NCBI RefSeq assembly: GCF_042663885.1 | Contig: NZ_JBHSXV010000002.1 | Length of the DNA: 64,000 nt | Source of the DNA: Aquipuribacter hungaricus | GTDB taxonomy: Bacteria > Actinomycetota > Actinomycetes > Actinomycetales > JBBAYJ01 | Direction: 5' to 3' (one strand) | Shown: in pieces, positions 51,273 through 59,991 of the stretch | Numbering within the stretch: position 1 is the first letter of the stretch | How the letters are laid out: every line of letters starts with the position of its first letter | Made by a program: the position numbers and the translations under genes | Notes under the pieces: model-generated | What the model was told of the DNA's origin: nothing | The model's input: the letters and a program-made list of their open reading frames with translations, nothing else | Databases searched by the model: none

Positions 51273-51890
51273 TCAACGGTCCGATGACCGCAAGGTCGTC
51301 AGCGCACGCCGACGCCACGTCCTGCGCTGTCCTCGTCGTTGTGCTTCGGTACGGCAGTCCGCACCGCAATACCGCCGCTGCCGGTAGTCCTTACCGGGCT
51401 CGGCCACGGAACAGAACCACGTGCCGCAGATCCCGCACTCCGCTCCATCTCGAACGAGTCTGTGGGCCGAGGACCTGGCGAGCAGTCGCTCCCTCGCCAG
51501 CTCGGGGTCTTGCCGTTCCCTTGCGTGCGAACGCCGCATGGCTTCCAGCGCGGCACCACGCACTGTCTTCAGATGCTCGACGCGCCGCTGACGCTGCCCC
51601 TCGTCGTACCGCGCCTCCCTCGTGGCAGCGGCAGCGGCAGCGACTGCTGGTACATGCAGCCACTCGGTGGTGCGCTGCTCGACGGCCAGTTCGCGATGGC
51701 GGTCGCTTAGCCTCGGCGAGCACAGCGGTGCCCCAGCGGGTAAGCCGGCCAGCTGGCGTAGCTCGACAGCCCGGATCCCGTGCACGAGCACCGTGTGGTT
51801 GGCCAAGGACCGGAGGTTCTCCCGGCCGCACCAGGCGCAGATCTGCGCGGCGATGAGCTCCCTCAGGAGGGCGGCGTCAGGGGTGTTCAC
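51273..51890 (-). CDS. Zinc-finger protein with MucR-like N-terminus
   Basis: A 205-residue Arg- and Ala-rich protein. The N-terminal part has C-x2-C and H-x4-H in ICAWCGRENLRSLANHTVLV plus the next His, followed by VELRQLAGLPAGAPLCSPRL and SDRHRELA, as in MucR/Ros transcription factors. The C-terminal part has a second set, ECGICGTWF and RRYCGADCRTEAQRR, like a C4 zinc ribbon. The middle is a long basic helix. GTG 51890 starts it. DNA binding is likely; a phage or plasmid origin is plausible. Confidence 0.72.
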   Translation of the reverse strand: MNTPDAALLRELIAAQICAWCGRENLRSLANHTVLVHGIRAVELRQLAGLPAGAPLCSPRLSDRHRELAVEQRTTEWLHVPAVAAAAAATREARYDEGQRQRRVEHLKTVRGAALEAMRRSHARERQDPELARERLLARSSAHRLVRDGAECGICGTWFCSVAEPGKDYRQRRYCGADCRTEAQRRGQRRTWRRRALTTLRSSDR

Positions 51891-51925
51891 TCGGAGCCTC
51901 GACCTCGTCGTGCACGGTGCGCCAC

Positions 51926-52250
51926 CTTAACGAGGTTCCTCAGGGGCGATTGGGACGCCTGGACGCGCCACCTTGCAACGCCGCCCTCGGCTGGTTCTGG
52001 GCCGACCCGGTCTCCGGGCTGGTTATCGCCGCCGTGGCGGTGCAGGAGGGCCTCAAGGCCTGGCGCGCTGACGTGCTGGGCGCCGTCGCGCGGGTGCGGG
52101 CCGACCAACCGCTGCTGCGGACCGCTCCCGACCCCGGGCGTCGTGACAGGCGAGGCCGATGCCAACGACCAAGCCGGCTGCTCCGACAGCTGGTCATCCG
52201 GATGCACGTCCGGGTGCTGCGTGGCCCCCGCCGCCTCAGACGACACGACA
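51926..52250 (+). pseudogene. Cation-diffusion-facilitator transporter, C-terminal remnant
   Basis: Bases 51977-52066 encode AALGWFWADPVSGLVIAAVA and VQEGLKAWR, the last membrane helix of a metal-ion transporter of the CDF-like type. A Cys-rich stretch typical of the C-terminus (SGCTSGCCVAPAASDD) lies in a different frame at about 52188-52245. The gene has lost its start and is frameshifted, so it is a remnant. Confidence 0.7.
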
Positions 52251-52339
52251 ACCACCAGGAGTGGCTGGCACCGGGGCTGACCGGGGGCGGAGGTACGTGG
52301 CGGGCACGCCCATAGCCACGGCTGCCCTCGGTGGCGGGT

Positions 52340-52567
52340 GGTCCGCCCGGCACCGGCGCCGGCTGCTCCTGGTGCTGTGCATCACCCGGTCCGTGGTGGG
52401 CGTGCATGTCGTCGAGGGGGGGGCTGCTGTCGGGGCGTTGGCCCTGTCCGCGGACGCCGGGCACATGCTCCCCGACGCCGCCGGGGGCGGCATTGGCCCT
52501 GCTGGTCAGCCACATCGCCATGCGCCCGGCGACGGACTCCCGCAGCTATGGCTGGCAGCGCCGGGGC
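52340..52567 (+). pseudogene. CzcD-like cation efflux protein, N-terminal remnant
   Basis: Two frames together encode the start of a CzcD/ZitB-type exporter: RRRLLLVLCITRSVVGVHVV, then ALSADAGHMLPDAAG (HxxxD metal-site region) up to about 52476, and after a shift ALALLVSHIAMRPATDSRSY followed by GWQRR. The remainder is missing. With the fragment at 51926 this indicates that metal-resistance genes have decayed here. Confidence 0.75.
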
Positions 52568-52613
52568 TCTTGCACGTCGCGGGTGCTCGGGCGGGCGGCT
52601 CAGGTTGGTTTGT

Positions 52614-54097
52614 TCAGCGCCCGAGGTCGGTGGCACGAGCGGTGATGCGTGAGGGGGCGGTGGGTCGTTCGGTGGTGTTCGGGAAGGCCGGTGGATGAAG
52701 GGCGTGGCGGGGTGGGAGGCCTTGGCGTGCGGTGGCGACGGCGATGACCGCGTCAGCGTCGGGGAACGGGTTGGGGCCGGCGGCGTGGGAGAGCGTGTGG
52801 GCGGTGCCGCGGGCCTGGACGAGCCGTCCGACCAGGTCGGGTTGGGAGTCAGGGGTCGCGGGGTGTTTCATCCAATGGGTGCTGGTGCGTGGGCGGTCGT
52901 CAGGGACGAGCCAGGCGCCGGTGGCGAGCTGGGCCCGGGCGGTGCGGTGCAGGGCCTCGAGGATGTCGGGCTGGCTGCGGGCGAGGGCCGCCGCGACCCG
53001 GGACGCGTCGGGGTCCGTGGGGTGGATGCCGCGCAGGTAGGCCAGGAGGGCTTGGGACTGTTGCAGGGGTCGTTGGTCGCTGCGGGGTTCAAGGGTGGCC
53101 AGGGCCCGGGGTTTCACGGCGGCCAGGACGGTGGCGTGGGCGTGGGCGGCGGCGGCGAGGGCGGGGTCGCTGGTGAGGCGGGCCGCGTGCTGGCTGAGTT
53201 GGCCTGGGCCAGGGCGAGGAGGGTGAGGTCGGCGGGGCTGATGGTGCGGGCCTTGTCGAGGAGCTCGGCTGTGGCGGTCTGTGCGGCGGGGACGTGCGCG
53301 GGGTACCGGGGTGCGTGAGCGGTGGTGACGGGGTGGCGGAGGGGGCCGACGTCGGGCAGGGGTCCCAGGGCGGCGAGGAGGCGGGTGCGTTCCCCGGCGG
53401 CTCGCAGGCCGGCGGTGGCGGCGTGGCCGTAGCGGTCGGACAGCACGCCGGGGGAGGTGTCGAGGAGCTGCTGGCCGGTCCGGGTGAGGCGGGTGGCGGT
53501 GCGGGCGATGTCGTGGTCGAGCAGGGCAAGGCTTTCGGCGAGGGCGCCGACGTCGGCCATGACGGACCAGGCCTGGTCGTGGCGGGGTCGTGAGGTGGGT
53601 TCGGCGTCGCGCCAGGCGTGCTCGGCGAGGGTCGAGGCGCGGGCGAGGTCGTGCCAGAGCCGGGCGGGCCCGGGTGGGGGGTTGGTGGTGAGGACGTCGG
53701 ACAGGGCGGCGCCGGGGGTGGCGGGGTGGCGGTCCAGGGCGTGGCCGAGGGCGGTGACGGGGTCGGCCTCGAGCAGCTGCAGCGGTGCGGGTGCGCCGTG
53801 CGGGCGGGCCTGGGTGGCGGTGCGGGGTCCGCGGTCGGTGAGGTCGTGGTGGACGGTGGTGAGCAGGCGCACGGTGGCGGCGTGGGCGACGACGGCCAGG
53901 GGCAGCGTGTCGGGGGTGACCGGGGTCGGGTCGTGGAGCAGCCCGCTGATCCGGTGGCCCACGGTGTGCCAGGCATGGGTGAAGGTGTCGCCCCGCCCGT
54001 GACGACCGGACCCGCTCCCGTTGCCGGCGCTCCCGATGCCGGCGCTCCCGTTGCCGGCGCTGCTGGTGCTGCTGCTGGTGGTGGGTGGTGTGCTCAT
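52614..54097 (-). pseudogene. Mobilization-cluster protein of unknown function, with a single-base frameshift
   Basis: A helical protein of about 494 residues, with a Ser/Gly-rich N-terminus (residues 1-35) and long Ala/Leu/Arg helices (TFTHAWHTVGHRISGLLHDP; PLQLLEADPVTALGHALDRH). At about 53203-53208 the frame is lost: LLALAQ is followed in one frame by low-quality sequence and in another by QLSQHAARLTSDPALAAAAH. One missing C would restore it. ATG 54097 overlaps the upstream gene's stop. I do not recognise the family; it is encoded in a mobilization cluster, so an accessory transfer role is inferred. Confidence 0.7.
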
Positions 54098-54582
54098 GAG
54101 GTGGCCGGGGTCTGCTGGTCCAGGGTGCGGCGAAGGCGTCGCGCGGCCAGGGCGTAGCCGACGACGACTGCCGGGGTGAGGTCGACGCCGTGCTCGCGGG
54201 TGAGCTGCTGTAGGGCAGCCACGGCCTCGGCGACGCCGTCGGTCCAGTGGCCCCCGGCACCCCCGCCACCCCCGGCACCCCCGGCACCCCCGGCACCCCC
54301 GGCACCCCCGGCACCCGCGGCACCCGCGGCACCTGCGGCGCGTGTGGCGTCTGTTGTGTCGGCGTGTGTGGTGTCGGGGTGGGGGGTGGTCGGGGGGAAG
54401 GGCGGTCGGACGTCGAGCAGGTTGGTGAAAACCTCGGTGATGTCGAGGCGGGCGTCCAGGGGGAGGTCGTCTCGTAGCAGCAGCCCGGCGAGCAGGTCCA
54501 GGGCGCGTGCCAGCGGGGGCAGGGGCGTCTGCGTCGGGATCGGTACCGGGATCGGTGCCGGAGTCGGTGTCGGGGTGGTCAT
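54094..54582 (-). CDS. Hypothetical protein with Gly-Gly-Ala tandem repeat
   Basis: A 162-residue protein. Residues about 20-55 are helical (ARALDLLAGLLLRDDLPLDA), then comes a run of Gly-Gly-Ala repeats encoded by 9-base DNA repeats at 54256-54320, and a C-terminal helical part (LTPAVVVGYALAARRLRRTL). I chose ATG 54582, which has AGGAGA eight bases upstream. It lies directly downstream of the structured element copy B and overlaps the following gene. Family unknown. Confidence 0.7.
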   Translation of the reverse strand: MTTPTPTPAPIPVPIPTQTPLPPLARALDLLAGLLLRDDLPLDARLDITEVFTNLLDVRPPFPPTTPHPDTTHADTTDATRAAGAAGAAGAGGAGGAGGAGGAGGGGGAGGHWTDGVAEAVAALQQLTREHGVDLTPAVVVGYALAARRLRRTLDQQTPATS

Positions 54583-54684
54583 GTCGTGTCTCCTCGGTGT
54601 CGGTCGCGGCTGCCGGTCGCGGACTCGGGTTGTGGTGCGTGGTCGGTCCCTCATGGCTGGTCGGCTGGTCGTGCGGTCTTCCCC

Positions 54685-54818
54685 GCCTCATCGGAGTGAG
54701 GGCCGGGGGTGTGGGGGCGGAGCCCCTGCGCTGTTCGGTTGTCCCGGCGCCCTCCGGGGCGCCGGTGTCTGCCCTGGAGGGGGCGCGGCGTGGTGGTGAC
54801 GCTTGGGGGGGTGCTGGG
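54685..54818 (-). repeat. Conserved tail next to element copy B (hairpins)
   Basis: Read on the minus strand, this has the same order as 32280-32391: a CCGGCGCC/GGCGCC hairpin, GGGGCTCCGCCCCC, and CCCTCACTCCGATGAGG. It directly precedes the gene starting at 54582. Confidence 0.65.
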
Positions 54819-55001
54819 GGTCTCACCGTCGTTCGGGCGGGGCGCAGCCTGACCGCGGGCGGGGGTGGCCGGAGGAGGCGGGCCCCGATGATGCTTCCGG
54901 CGCGTTCTTGGCCGGAAGGATTACCTCGGGTGCCTCCGCAGAGCGCAGCGATGCCGCCCCTGGCCGTGGTGACCTCCGGTCGACCGGGCGACGGTGAGAC
55001 C
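54819..55001 (-). repeat. Structured inverted-repeat element, copy B
   Basis: A 183-bp unit bounded by GGTCTCACCGTCG and CGACGGTGAGACC, in inverted orientation with respect to copy A (32098-32279). The internal stem is TTCCGGC (54895-54901) with GCCGGAA (54911-54917), where copy A has TTCGAG/CTCGAA. The stretches on either side of the stem are conserved. It lies between two genes of the mobilization cluster, read in the same direction as those genes. Confidence 0.8.
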
Positions 55002-55042
55002 TCCAGCCCTCGGTGAGCAGACGGGCCGTGCGCCCGGGACGG

Positions 55043-55527
55043 TCACCCGGTCGGGGAGTCCGCCGCGGACGACCCCGGTCCGGTTGAGGACGCCGCAGCT
55101 GCGCTGCGCCCTGCCGGTCCCGTGTCCTGTCCTGCGTCCGGTCCCGGCTCCTGCTCTGCGCTTGGTCCTCTGCTCTGTCCGGTGCTCTGTCCGGTGCTGT
55201 GCCCTGCGGCGGGTGTGCGGTGCTGGGTGCCGCGGGGCCGGCCCGGGGCCCGGCTGGTGGGGGCGTCGAGTCCGACGCGCTTGAGCTCGTCGGTGGTCCA
55301 GCCGGCGCGCAGCGCGGCGGTGTAGGCGGCCGCGTCGTGGCGCTCGGCGGCGGCGAGGCCGGCGCGGGCGTCCTCACGGGCTTGACGGGCTGCGGCGAGG
55401 CCGCGGACGGCGGTGATCTTGTCGTCGAGCAGTGCGCGCGCGGCGACCTCAATGCGGTCGGTGTCAAGCCGGGCCGAGGTCGTGGGCGGGGTCGTGGGCG
55501 GGGTGGTGTTACCCGACGTGGTGGTCA
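55043..55527 (-). CDS. Hypothetical protein, first gene of the leftward mobilization cluster
   Basis: A 161-residue protein. After a Thr/Pro-rich start (MTTTSGNTTPPTTPPTTSAR) it has a helical region (EVAARALLDDKITAVRGLAA, then WTTDELKRVGLDAP) and a low-complexity tail with STGQ repeats. The helical part resembles small DNA-binding or mobilization accessory proteins, but no family is recognised. I chose ATG 55527. It is divergent from the mobC-like gene, across the candidate oriT. Confidence 0.65.
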
Positions 55528-55651
55528 TACCTGTCGACGGTAGGAGCGCGCACCCGTCGTACCAGGTCGACGGGTGCAGGCTGTGGACAACCAGACCCGA
55601 CCGGCGGGCTGTGGACAGCCGCCTAAGGACGGAGAAGCGGAGCAAGTTATA

Positions 55652-55670
55652 GGTTTAGCACGGCTAAACC
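55652..55670. other. Candidate origin of transfer (hairpin)
   Basis: A perfect inverted repeat, GGTTTAGC-ACG-GCTAAACC, in the 240-bp region between divergent mobilization genes and about 100 bases upstream of the mobC-like gene. It lies in a rare AT-rich patch (preceded by AAGTTATA). Inverted repeats next to the nic site at such positions are typical of oriT regions. The nic site itself is not identified. Confidence 0.6.
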
Positions 55671-55767
55671 GACGTGCGGCCTCGACCTGGGGTCGGTGCC
55701 GCGGCACACTCGTGTGGTCCCCGCCGTGGGGCGGGGTCGCTGCGCTGGGCCGGGGAGGGGTGGAGCG

Positions 55768-56184
55768 ATGAGCGAGCCGGGGTCCGCAGGGCCGGCGGGG
55801 CCGGCTGGTCGGTTGTTCGCTCGTCGTCGTCGGGCGAACGTGGTCGGGGGCCGGCAGCACCGGCATGAGGTGAAGGTGACGCCGGAGGAGGAGGCGTTGT
55901 TGCTGCAGCTGGCGCTGGCGCAGGGGGTGACGGTGCCGCGGCTGCTGGTGGAGGCGACGCTGTCGAGCGCGGTGGGGGAGACGCCCACGGAGCGGCGCAA
56001 CGCGATGGTCGAGCTGTTCGGGATCCACCGTCTGCTGGCCGCGGTGTCGAACAACGTGAACCAGATCGCCAAGGCCACGAACGCCACGGGCGAGGTCCAC
56101 GAGGACCTGGTCCAGACGCTGCGAGCGGTGCGGCGCACCGCGGAGCGCGTCGACACCGCGATCGACGGCCTCAGCCCACGGTGA
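55768..56184 (+). CDS. MobC-like relaxosome accessory protein
   Basis: A 138-residue protein. The region RHEVKVTPEEEALLLQLALA and VTVPRLLVEATL is ribbon-helix-helix-like, and RLLAAVSNNVNQIAKATNAT is the signature helix of MobC-type mobilization proteins, which help the relaxase open oriT. ATG 55768 has GGAG just upstream. It is followed 10 bases later by the relaxase gene. Confidence 0.9.
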   Translation: MSEPGSAGPAGPAGRLFARRRRANVVGGRQHRHEVKVTPEEEALLLQLALAQGVTVPRLLVEATLSSAVGETPTERRNAMVELFGIHRLLAAVSNNVNQIAKATNATGEVHEDLVQTLRAVRRTAERVDTAIDGLSPR

Positions 56185-56194
56185 CGACCCAGGG

Positions 56195-58075
56195 GTGCGC
56201 GGCGGTGGCGCGGTGATCCCGAAGGTGTCGCGGGGGGACCGGATGGCGGGTCTGATCGGGTACCTGGTCGGGCCCGGGAGGTCGAACGAGCACACCGAGC
56301 CGCACCTGGTGGCCGGGGACCCGGCGCTGATGGCGTGGCACGACGACGCCGAGCTCGCTGCCGACGCGGCGGCCGGGATCGCGCGTCACCTGGACCGGCC
56401 CCGCACCGCCTACGACGTCACGGTGCCCGGGGGGCACGTGTGGCACTGCTCGCTGTCGCTGCGCGCGGAGGAGGGCCTGCTCACCGACGAGCGGTGGGCC
56501 GCGATCGCCGCGGACTTCGTCGCGGAGATGGGCTTCGACGACCGTGGCGACCTGGACTGGGTGAAGGCGCCGTGCCGGTGGGTGGCGGTGCGGCACGGGG
56601 TGTCCGGCAACGGCAACGACCACATCCACATCGCGGTGAACCTGGTCCGGGAGGACGGCACCAAGGCCTCGGTGCACCACGACTTCCGTCGCGCGCAGAC
56701 CGCCGCCCGCGGCCTGGAGGTCAGGTACGGCCTGGAGCAGCTGGAGTCGGCCACCGCAGGCCGGGCAGGGCGCGCGTTCACCCGGGCCGAGCAGTCCCGG
56801 GTGGAGGCCGACGCCGACCGTGCGGCCCGCCGCAGGCACGCGGACACCGCGCAGCGCTCGAGCGCCGCTGACGGTGTCGGTGCTGACGGTGTCGGTGCTG
56901 ACGGTGCCGGTGCTGACGGTGCCGGTGGTGCGGTGCCGGTGTGGGAGGAGCTGCCGGTGGCGGAGCGGCGTGCCCGGGTGACGGCGGAGGTGCGGTTGCA
57001 GGCCCCGCGCAACGCCCTGGCGCGCACGGTGCGGGGGTGCGCCACGGCCAGCCTAGACGAGGCGGAGTTCGTGCGCCGGCTGCGCCGGGCAGGGGTCCTG
57101 GTGCGAGCCCGGTTCGCCGACGGTCGCAGCGACGTCGTCACCGGCTACTCCGTGGCCGCCCGGCCCCCGGGCGGGGAGCGTCCGATCTGGTACGGCGGGG
57201 GACACCTGGGCCGGGACCTGACCCTGCCGCGGCTGCGCGGGGAGTGGCCCGACACCCCTACCGGCGCCGGCGTTGCAGCGGCGGAGTGGACGGCCGCGGG
57301 GCGTGGGCGGCGGGTGGTGGCGCCGGGGCGGGAGAGTCTCGAGCCGGCGCCGGAGCTGTGGCAGCGGTACTCCCGTGAGGTCGCCGAGCTGCGCAAGCAG
57401 CTGCGCGCGGTCCCGGCGGAGGACCGGGAGACCTGGGCGCGGGTGGCCCGGCACACCGCTGGCGCGTTCGCGGCCTGGTCCAGCGTGGTGGAGCCGGAGC
57501 CGGGTGACCTCGCCGCCGCGGCGGACGCGCTGGCCAGGTCCGCGCAGACGTACCGGCGGCCGGTGCAGCCGCAGAAGGCTGGCCTGGTCGCGGTCGCCGG
57601 CACGGCGATGCTGCTGGCCTCTGCCGCGCGGGGCGGGCAGGGGACCGCGGCGCAGGCCATCATGCTGCGCCAGCTCGTCCGCCTCGCCGAGGCCGTGCAC
57701 GACGCCGCACGCGCCTCCGGCGAAGCTCGCCGTGCCGGTGAGATCGCCGCAGCGGAGCGCGCGCACATGCGCGCGGTCGCCAGCCGGCTCCCACACCCCC
57801 AGCTGGTCAGCACGGCAGCGGTCTCGCCGGCCGCGGCCACGGCCGCGACGGGTGTGGGACGGGCGGGGACGACCGGGCAGGCGCCAGACGTCGAGGTGCA
57901 GGAGGCGGCGGCCGTGGCGCAGGCCCGGACGGGTCAGCGACCGGCCAGCGGGGCTACAGCAAGCAGGGCACCGAGAGGTTCGAGGGCGCCGGGGTCACCT
58001 GTGCCGGACCGGCTCGGGCCGGCGCGGCCGCGTGAGAGCGCACGACCGGGCGCGGACCGCGCACCGGAACGATGA
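56195..58075 (+). CDS. Relaxase / mobilization nuclease (MobA/VirD2-like)
   Basis: A 626-residue relaxase that nicks oriT and leads the strand into the recipient. The N-terminal domain has the likely catalytic Tyr in MAGLIGYLVGPGRS and the metal-binding His motif in NGNDHIHIAVNLVREDGTK; HVWHCSLSLRAEEG is also typical. After about residue 225 is a 5-fold tandem repeat of 15 bases (GADGV/GADGA, 56870-56935), then an Arg/Ala-rich helical C-terminus. GTG 56195 or 56213 is the start. It follows the MobC-like gene closely. Confidence 0.92.
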   Translation: MRGGGAVIPKVSRGDRMAGLIGYLVGPGRSNEHTEPHLVAGDPALMAWHDDAELAADAAAGIARHLDRPRTAYDVTVPGGHVWHCSLSLRAEEGLLTDERWAAIAADFVAEMGFDDRGDLDWVKAPCRWVAVRHGVSGNGNDHIHIAVNLVREDGTKASVHHDFRRAQTAARGLEVRYGLEQLESATAGRAGRAFTRAEQSRVEADADRAARRRHADTAQRSSAADGVGADGVGADGAGADGAGGAVPVWEELPVAERRARVTAEVRLQAPRNALARTVRGCATASLDEAEFVRRLRRAGVLVRARFADGRSDVVTGYSVAARPPGGERPIWYGGGHLGRDLTLPRLRGEWPDTPTGAGVAAAEWTAAGRGRRVVAPGRESLEPAPELWQRYSREVAELRKQLRAVPAEDRETWARVARHTAGAFAAWSSVVEPEPGDLAAAADALARSAQTYRRPVQPQKAGLVAVAGTAMLLASAARGGQGTAAQAIMLRQLVRLAEAVHDAARASGEARRAGEIAAAERAHMRAVASRLPHPQLVSTAAVSPAAATAATGVGRAGTTGQAPDVEVQEAAAVAQARTGQRPASGATASRAPRGSRAPGSPVPDRLGPARPRESARPGADRAPER

Positions 58076-58094
58076 GCAGGGGAGGGGCAGGGGT

Positions 58095-58868
58095 ATGTCG
58101 GTGGAGACGGACGGTGTGGAAGAGGCGTTCGAGGGACAGCTGCGGGTGCTGCTGACCGCAGCCGGGCAGGTCGGGGAACGACTCGCGCGGGTCCGGGAGG
58201 ACACGCTGCGCCGCGCGCAGGCCGACAGCGAGCGTGACACCCGCGAGCTGCGCTTACGGGTCCAGGCCGAACAGCAGGCAGCCCGCGCCCAGCTGAGCGG
58301 CGTCTACCGGCCAGGCTGGTGGGAGCAGGCCGGCCACGAGCAGATCGCGTCCACGTACCAGCTCGCCCGGGCATGGGCCCACGACGACCCCGAGGCCGTC
58401 CGCGCCGAGCAGCACATCCGCCAGGAGGTCCGCGCCAGGTACGGCATCGACCTCGACGCAGTCGGGGTCGATCCCGTGGTTGAGCGCGAGGCCGTGCAGC
58501 GCCTCCGCGAGCCGGCGCCCGCTGCGCGAAGTGCGTCGCAGATGGTGGAGCAGAGCGAGACCGCGCTGCTCATGGCGCAGGCGGGGGCGCTTGAACGTGC
58601 CGCGGGGCGGGGACGCGCCGACGGTCGGGTCGCCAGCGGCAGTCAGGCAGTCGGGTTTGACTCCCCGACGCGGCGGCACGCGACCGCGGCGGCTCTGGTG
58701 GAGGTTGCCGACATCGACCCGGAGACGGTGGCGAAGAGGATGCGGGCTGACGTGAGCCAGGCCGAGCCCGCGTCGGCGGCGACCGCTGCCGCCGTACAGC
58801 CGGCGCCGAGGGCCCGACGGACGCGCGACGTGTCCCCGGACACGCAACGGAGCGCCCCCGCCCGTTGA
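58095..58868 (+). CDS. Hypothetical protein downstream of the relaxase
   Basis: A 257-residue protein. The N-terminal part is coiled coil (FEGQLRVLLTAAGQVGERLA), then comes a conserved-looking region (SGVYRPGWWEQAGHEQIAST; YGIDLDAVGVDPVVEREAVQ), and a disordered end. ATG 58095 has GGAGGGGCAGGG upstream. Genes with this layout often follow relaxases in actinobacterial elements; the role is unknown. Confidence 0.75.
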   Translation: MSVETDGVEEAFEGQLRVLLTAAGQVGERLARVREDTLRRAQADSERDTRELRLRVQAEQQAARAQLSGVYRPGWWEQAGHEQIASTYQLARAWAHDDPEAVRAEQHIRQEVRARYGIDLDAVGVDPVVEREAVQRLREPAPAARSASQMVEQSETALLMAQAGALERAAGRGRADGRVASGSQAVGFDSPTRRHATAAALVEVADIDPETVAKRMRADVSQAEPASAATAAAVQPAPRARRTRDVSPDTQRSAPAR

Positions 58869-59098
58869 CGTCCTGCAGGCAGTGCTGGGTGCTGACGTCG
58901 CCGCAGTCGACCCGTTTAGCTGTAGCGAGGCGCCGAACGGCCTGCTTCCTAGGCGGTTCGGCCGTGTGCCGCCGCGCCGGAGCCTGTACCTGCTACGACC
59001 GTGCCAGGAGGCCTGTGTCGCCGCCGACTGGCGGCAGTCCCAGCGCCAGCCTGCTCACCGGGGGCGAGTCCCTGTCGCGGGCACCCCGCCCCTCAGCC

Positions 59099-59206
59099 CT
59101 AGAGGCGGGTGCGCCTGGGGTTGGCCAGCGAGGTGTCGGGCGCGTCCAGCTTGGCGGTGAGGCTGGCGGCGGTGGGCAGCGTGAGAACGGAGTCATCGGG
59201 GTTCAT
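59099..59206 (-). CDS. Very small protein with strong ribosome binding site
   Basis: A 35-residue frame, MNPDDSVLTLPTAASLTAKL and then DAPDTSLANPRRTRL. GGAGG stands five bases before its ATG, which is unusual for chance frames. It is hydrophilic, with no membrane segment. Function unknown. Confidence 0.45.
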   Translation of the reverse strand: MNPDDSVLTLPTAASLTAKLDAPDTSLANPRRTRL

Positions 59207-59334
59207 GGGGGCCTCCGCGGGTCGTACGTCATGACGACGATAGGTCGTCCACGACCATGATGACTCGGAGGCCACTTCACGAAACGTCGTCTGCGTCACA
59301 TGGCGGAGGACCCAGCAGCGTCGCTGCAGCAGCC

Positions 59335-59628
59335 CTATCTGAGGGGAGGAGGCTGTGGACGCCGGCTGTCGAGGTCGACGACTTGCCCGGCCGCCGTAGC
59401 GGCCGCCCGGGCGGCGAGCTCCGCGGTGAGGACGGCCGCGAGGTCGTCCGGGGCGTAGGCCAGCGCGGCCCCGGCCCCGATGCGCATCCGGTCCGCGACG
59501 AGCGAGACCCTCACGTTAAGGGCGGCGTCTACCGCCGCCTGGCTCACCTGCAGCCCTCGGGCCTGGCAGAGCCGGTCGACCTGACCAGCGAGCTCACCGA
59601 AGCGCGCGGTGCGTCGCGTCAACCCCAC
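59335..59628 (-). CDS. Hypothetical small protein
   Basis: A 97-residue Ala/Arg-rich helical protein (FGELAGQVDRLCQARGLQVS, then DDLAAVLTAELAARAAATAA). It lacks a signal or membrane segment. The start GTG at 59628 is not strongly supported. Family unknown. Confidence 0.5.
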   Translation of the reverse strand: MGLTRRTARFGELAGQVDRLCQARGLQVSQAAVDAALNVRVSLVADRMRIGAGAALAYAPDDLAAVLTAELAARAAATAAGQVVDLDSRRPQPPPLR

Positions 59629-59971
59629 AAGCCCACGATATGCCTGCTGTCAGCCCGCGCGCGCAGGCGTTCCCCGCACTGACCGTCGACCGCCGCGCCA
59701 CATCCCGACGCCGTTGAGGAACGGCATGTCGGGGCTCGTGCGTCTCAGCTGGCGTGCCGACCGGGGTTCAGGGGTGGCTTCCGCCGGTCGCGTCGGCGGC
59801 GTACCGTCCATCGGTCGGTCCCGCCGTCGCCGATCCCCCTCGGCACCCCAGCGGCGGGACCGACGCCGCACACGGGTTCAGCTTCGAGGCTCAGGCGTAG
59901 ACCACGACATGGTGCGGGCTGCCAGGACGGTGCAGGGGGACGGCGCAAACGCCTCCCACCAGCACATGCGA
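59629..59971. other. Intergenic stretch without a recognisable gene
   Basis: About 340 bases. Frames on both strands are Arg/Pro-rich without domains. No strong hairpin or repeat seen. Confidence 0.4.
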
Positions 59972-59987
59972 CATAATAATCATTATC
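59972..59987 (+). promoter_or_regulatory. AT-rich Zur/Fur-like box
   Basis: AATAATCATTATC stands out in an otherwise very GC-rich region and fits the 7-1-7 pattern of Zur-type zinc-responsive boxes (about TGATAAT-N-ATTATCA). It ends seven or more bases before the ATG at 59992. No intact metal-homeostasis gene follows, but remnants of metal transporters occur elsewhere in the window. Confidence 0.55.
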
Positions 59988-59991
59988 GGCT

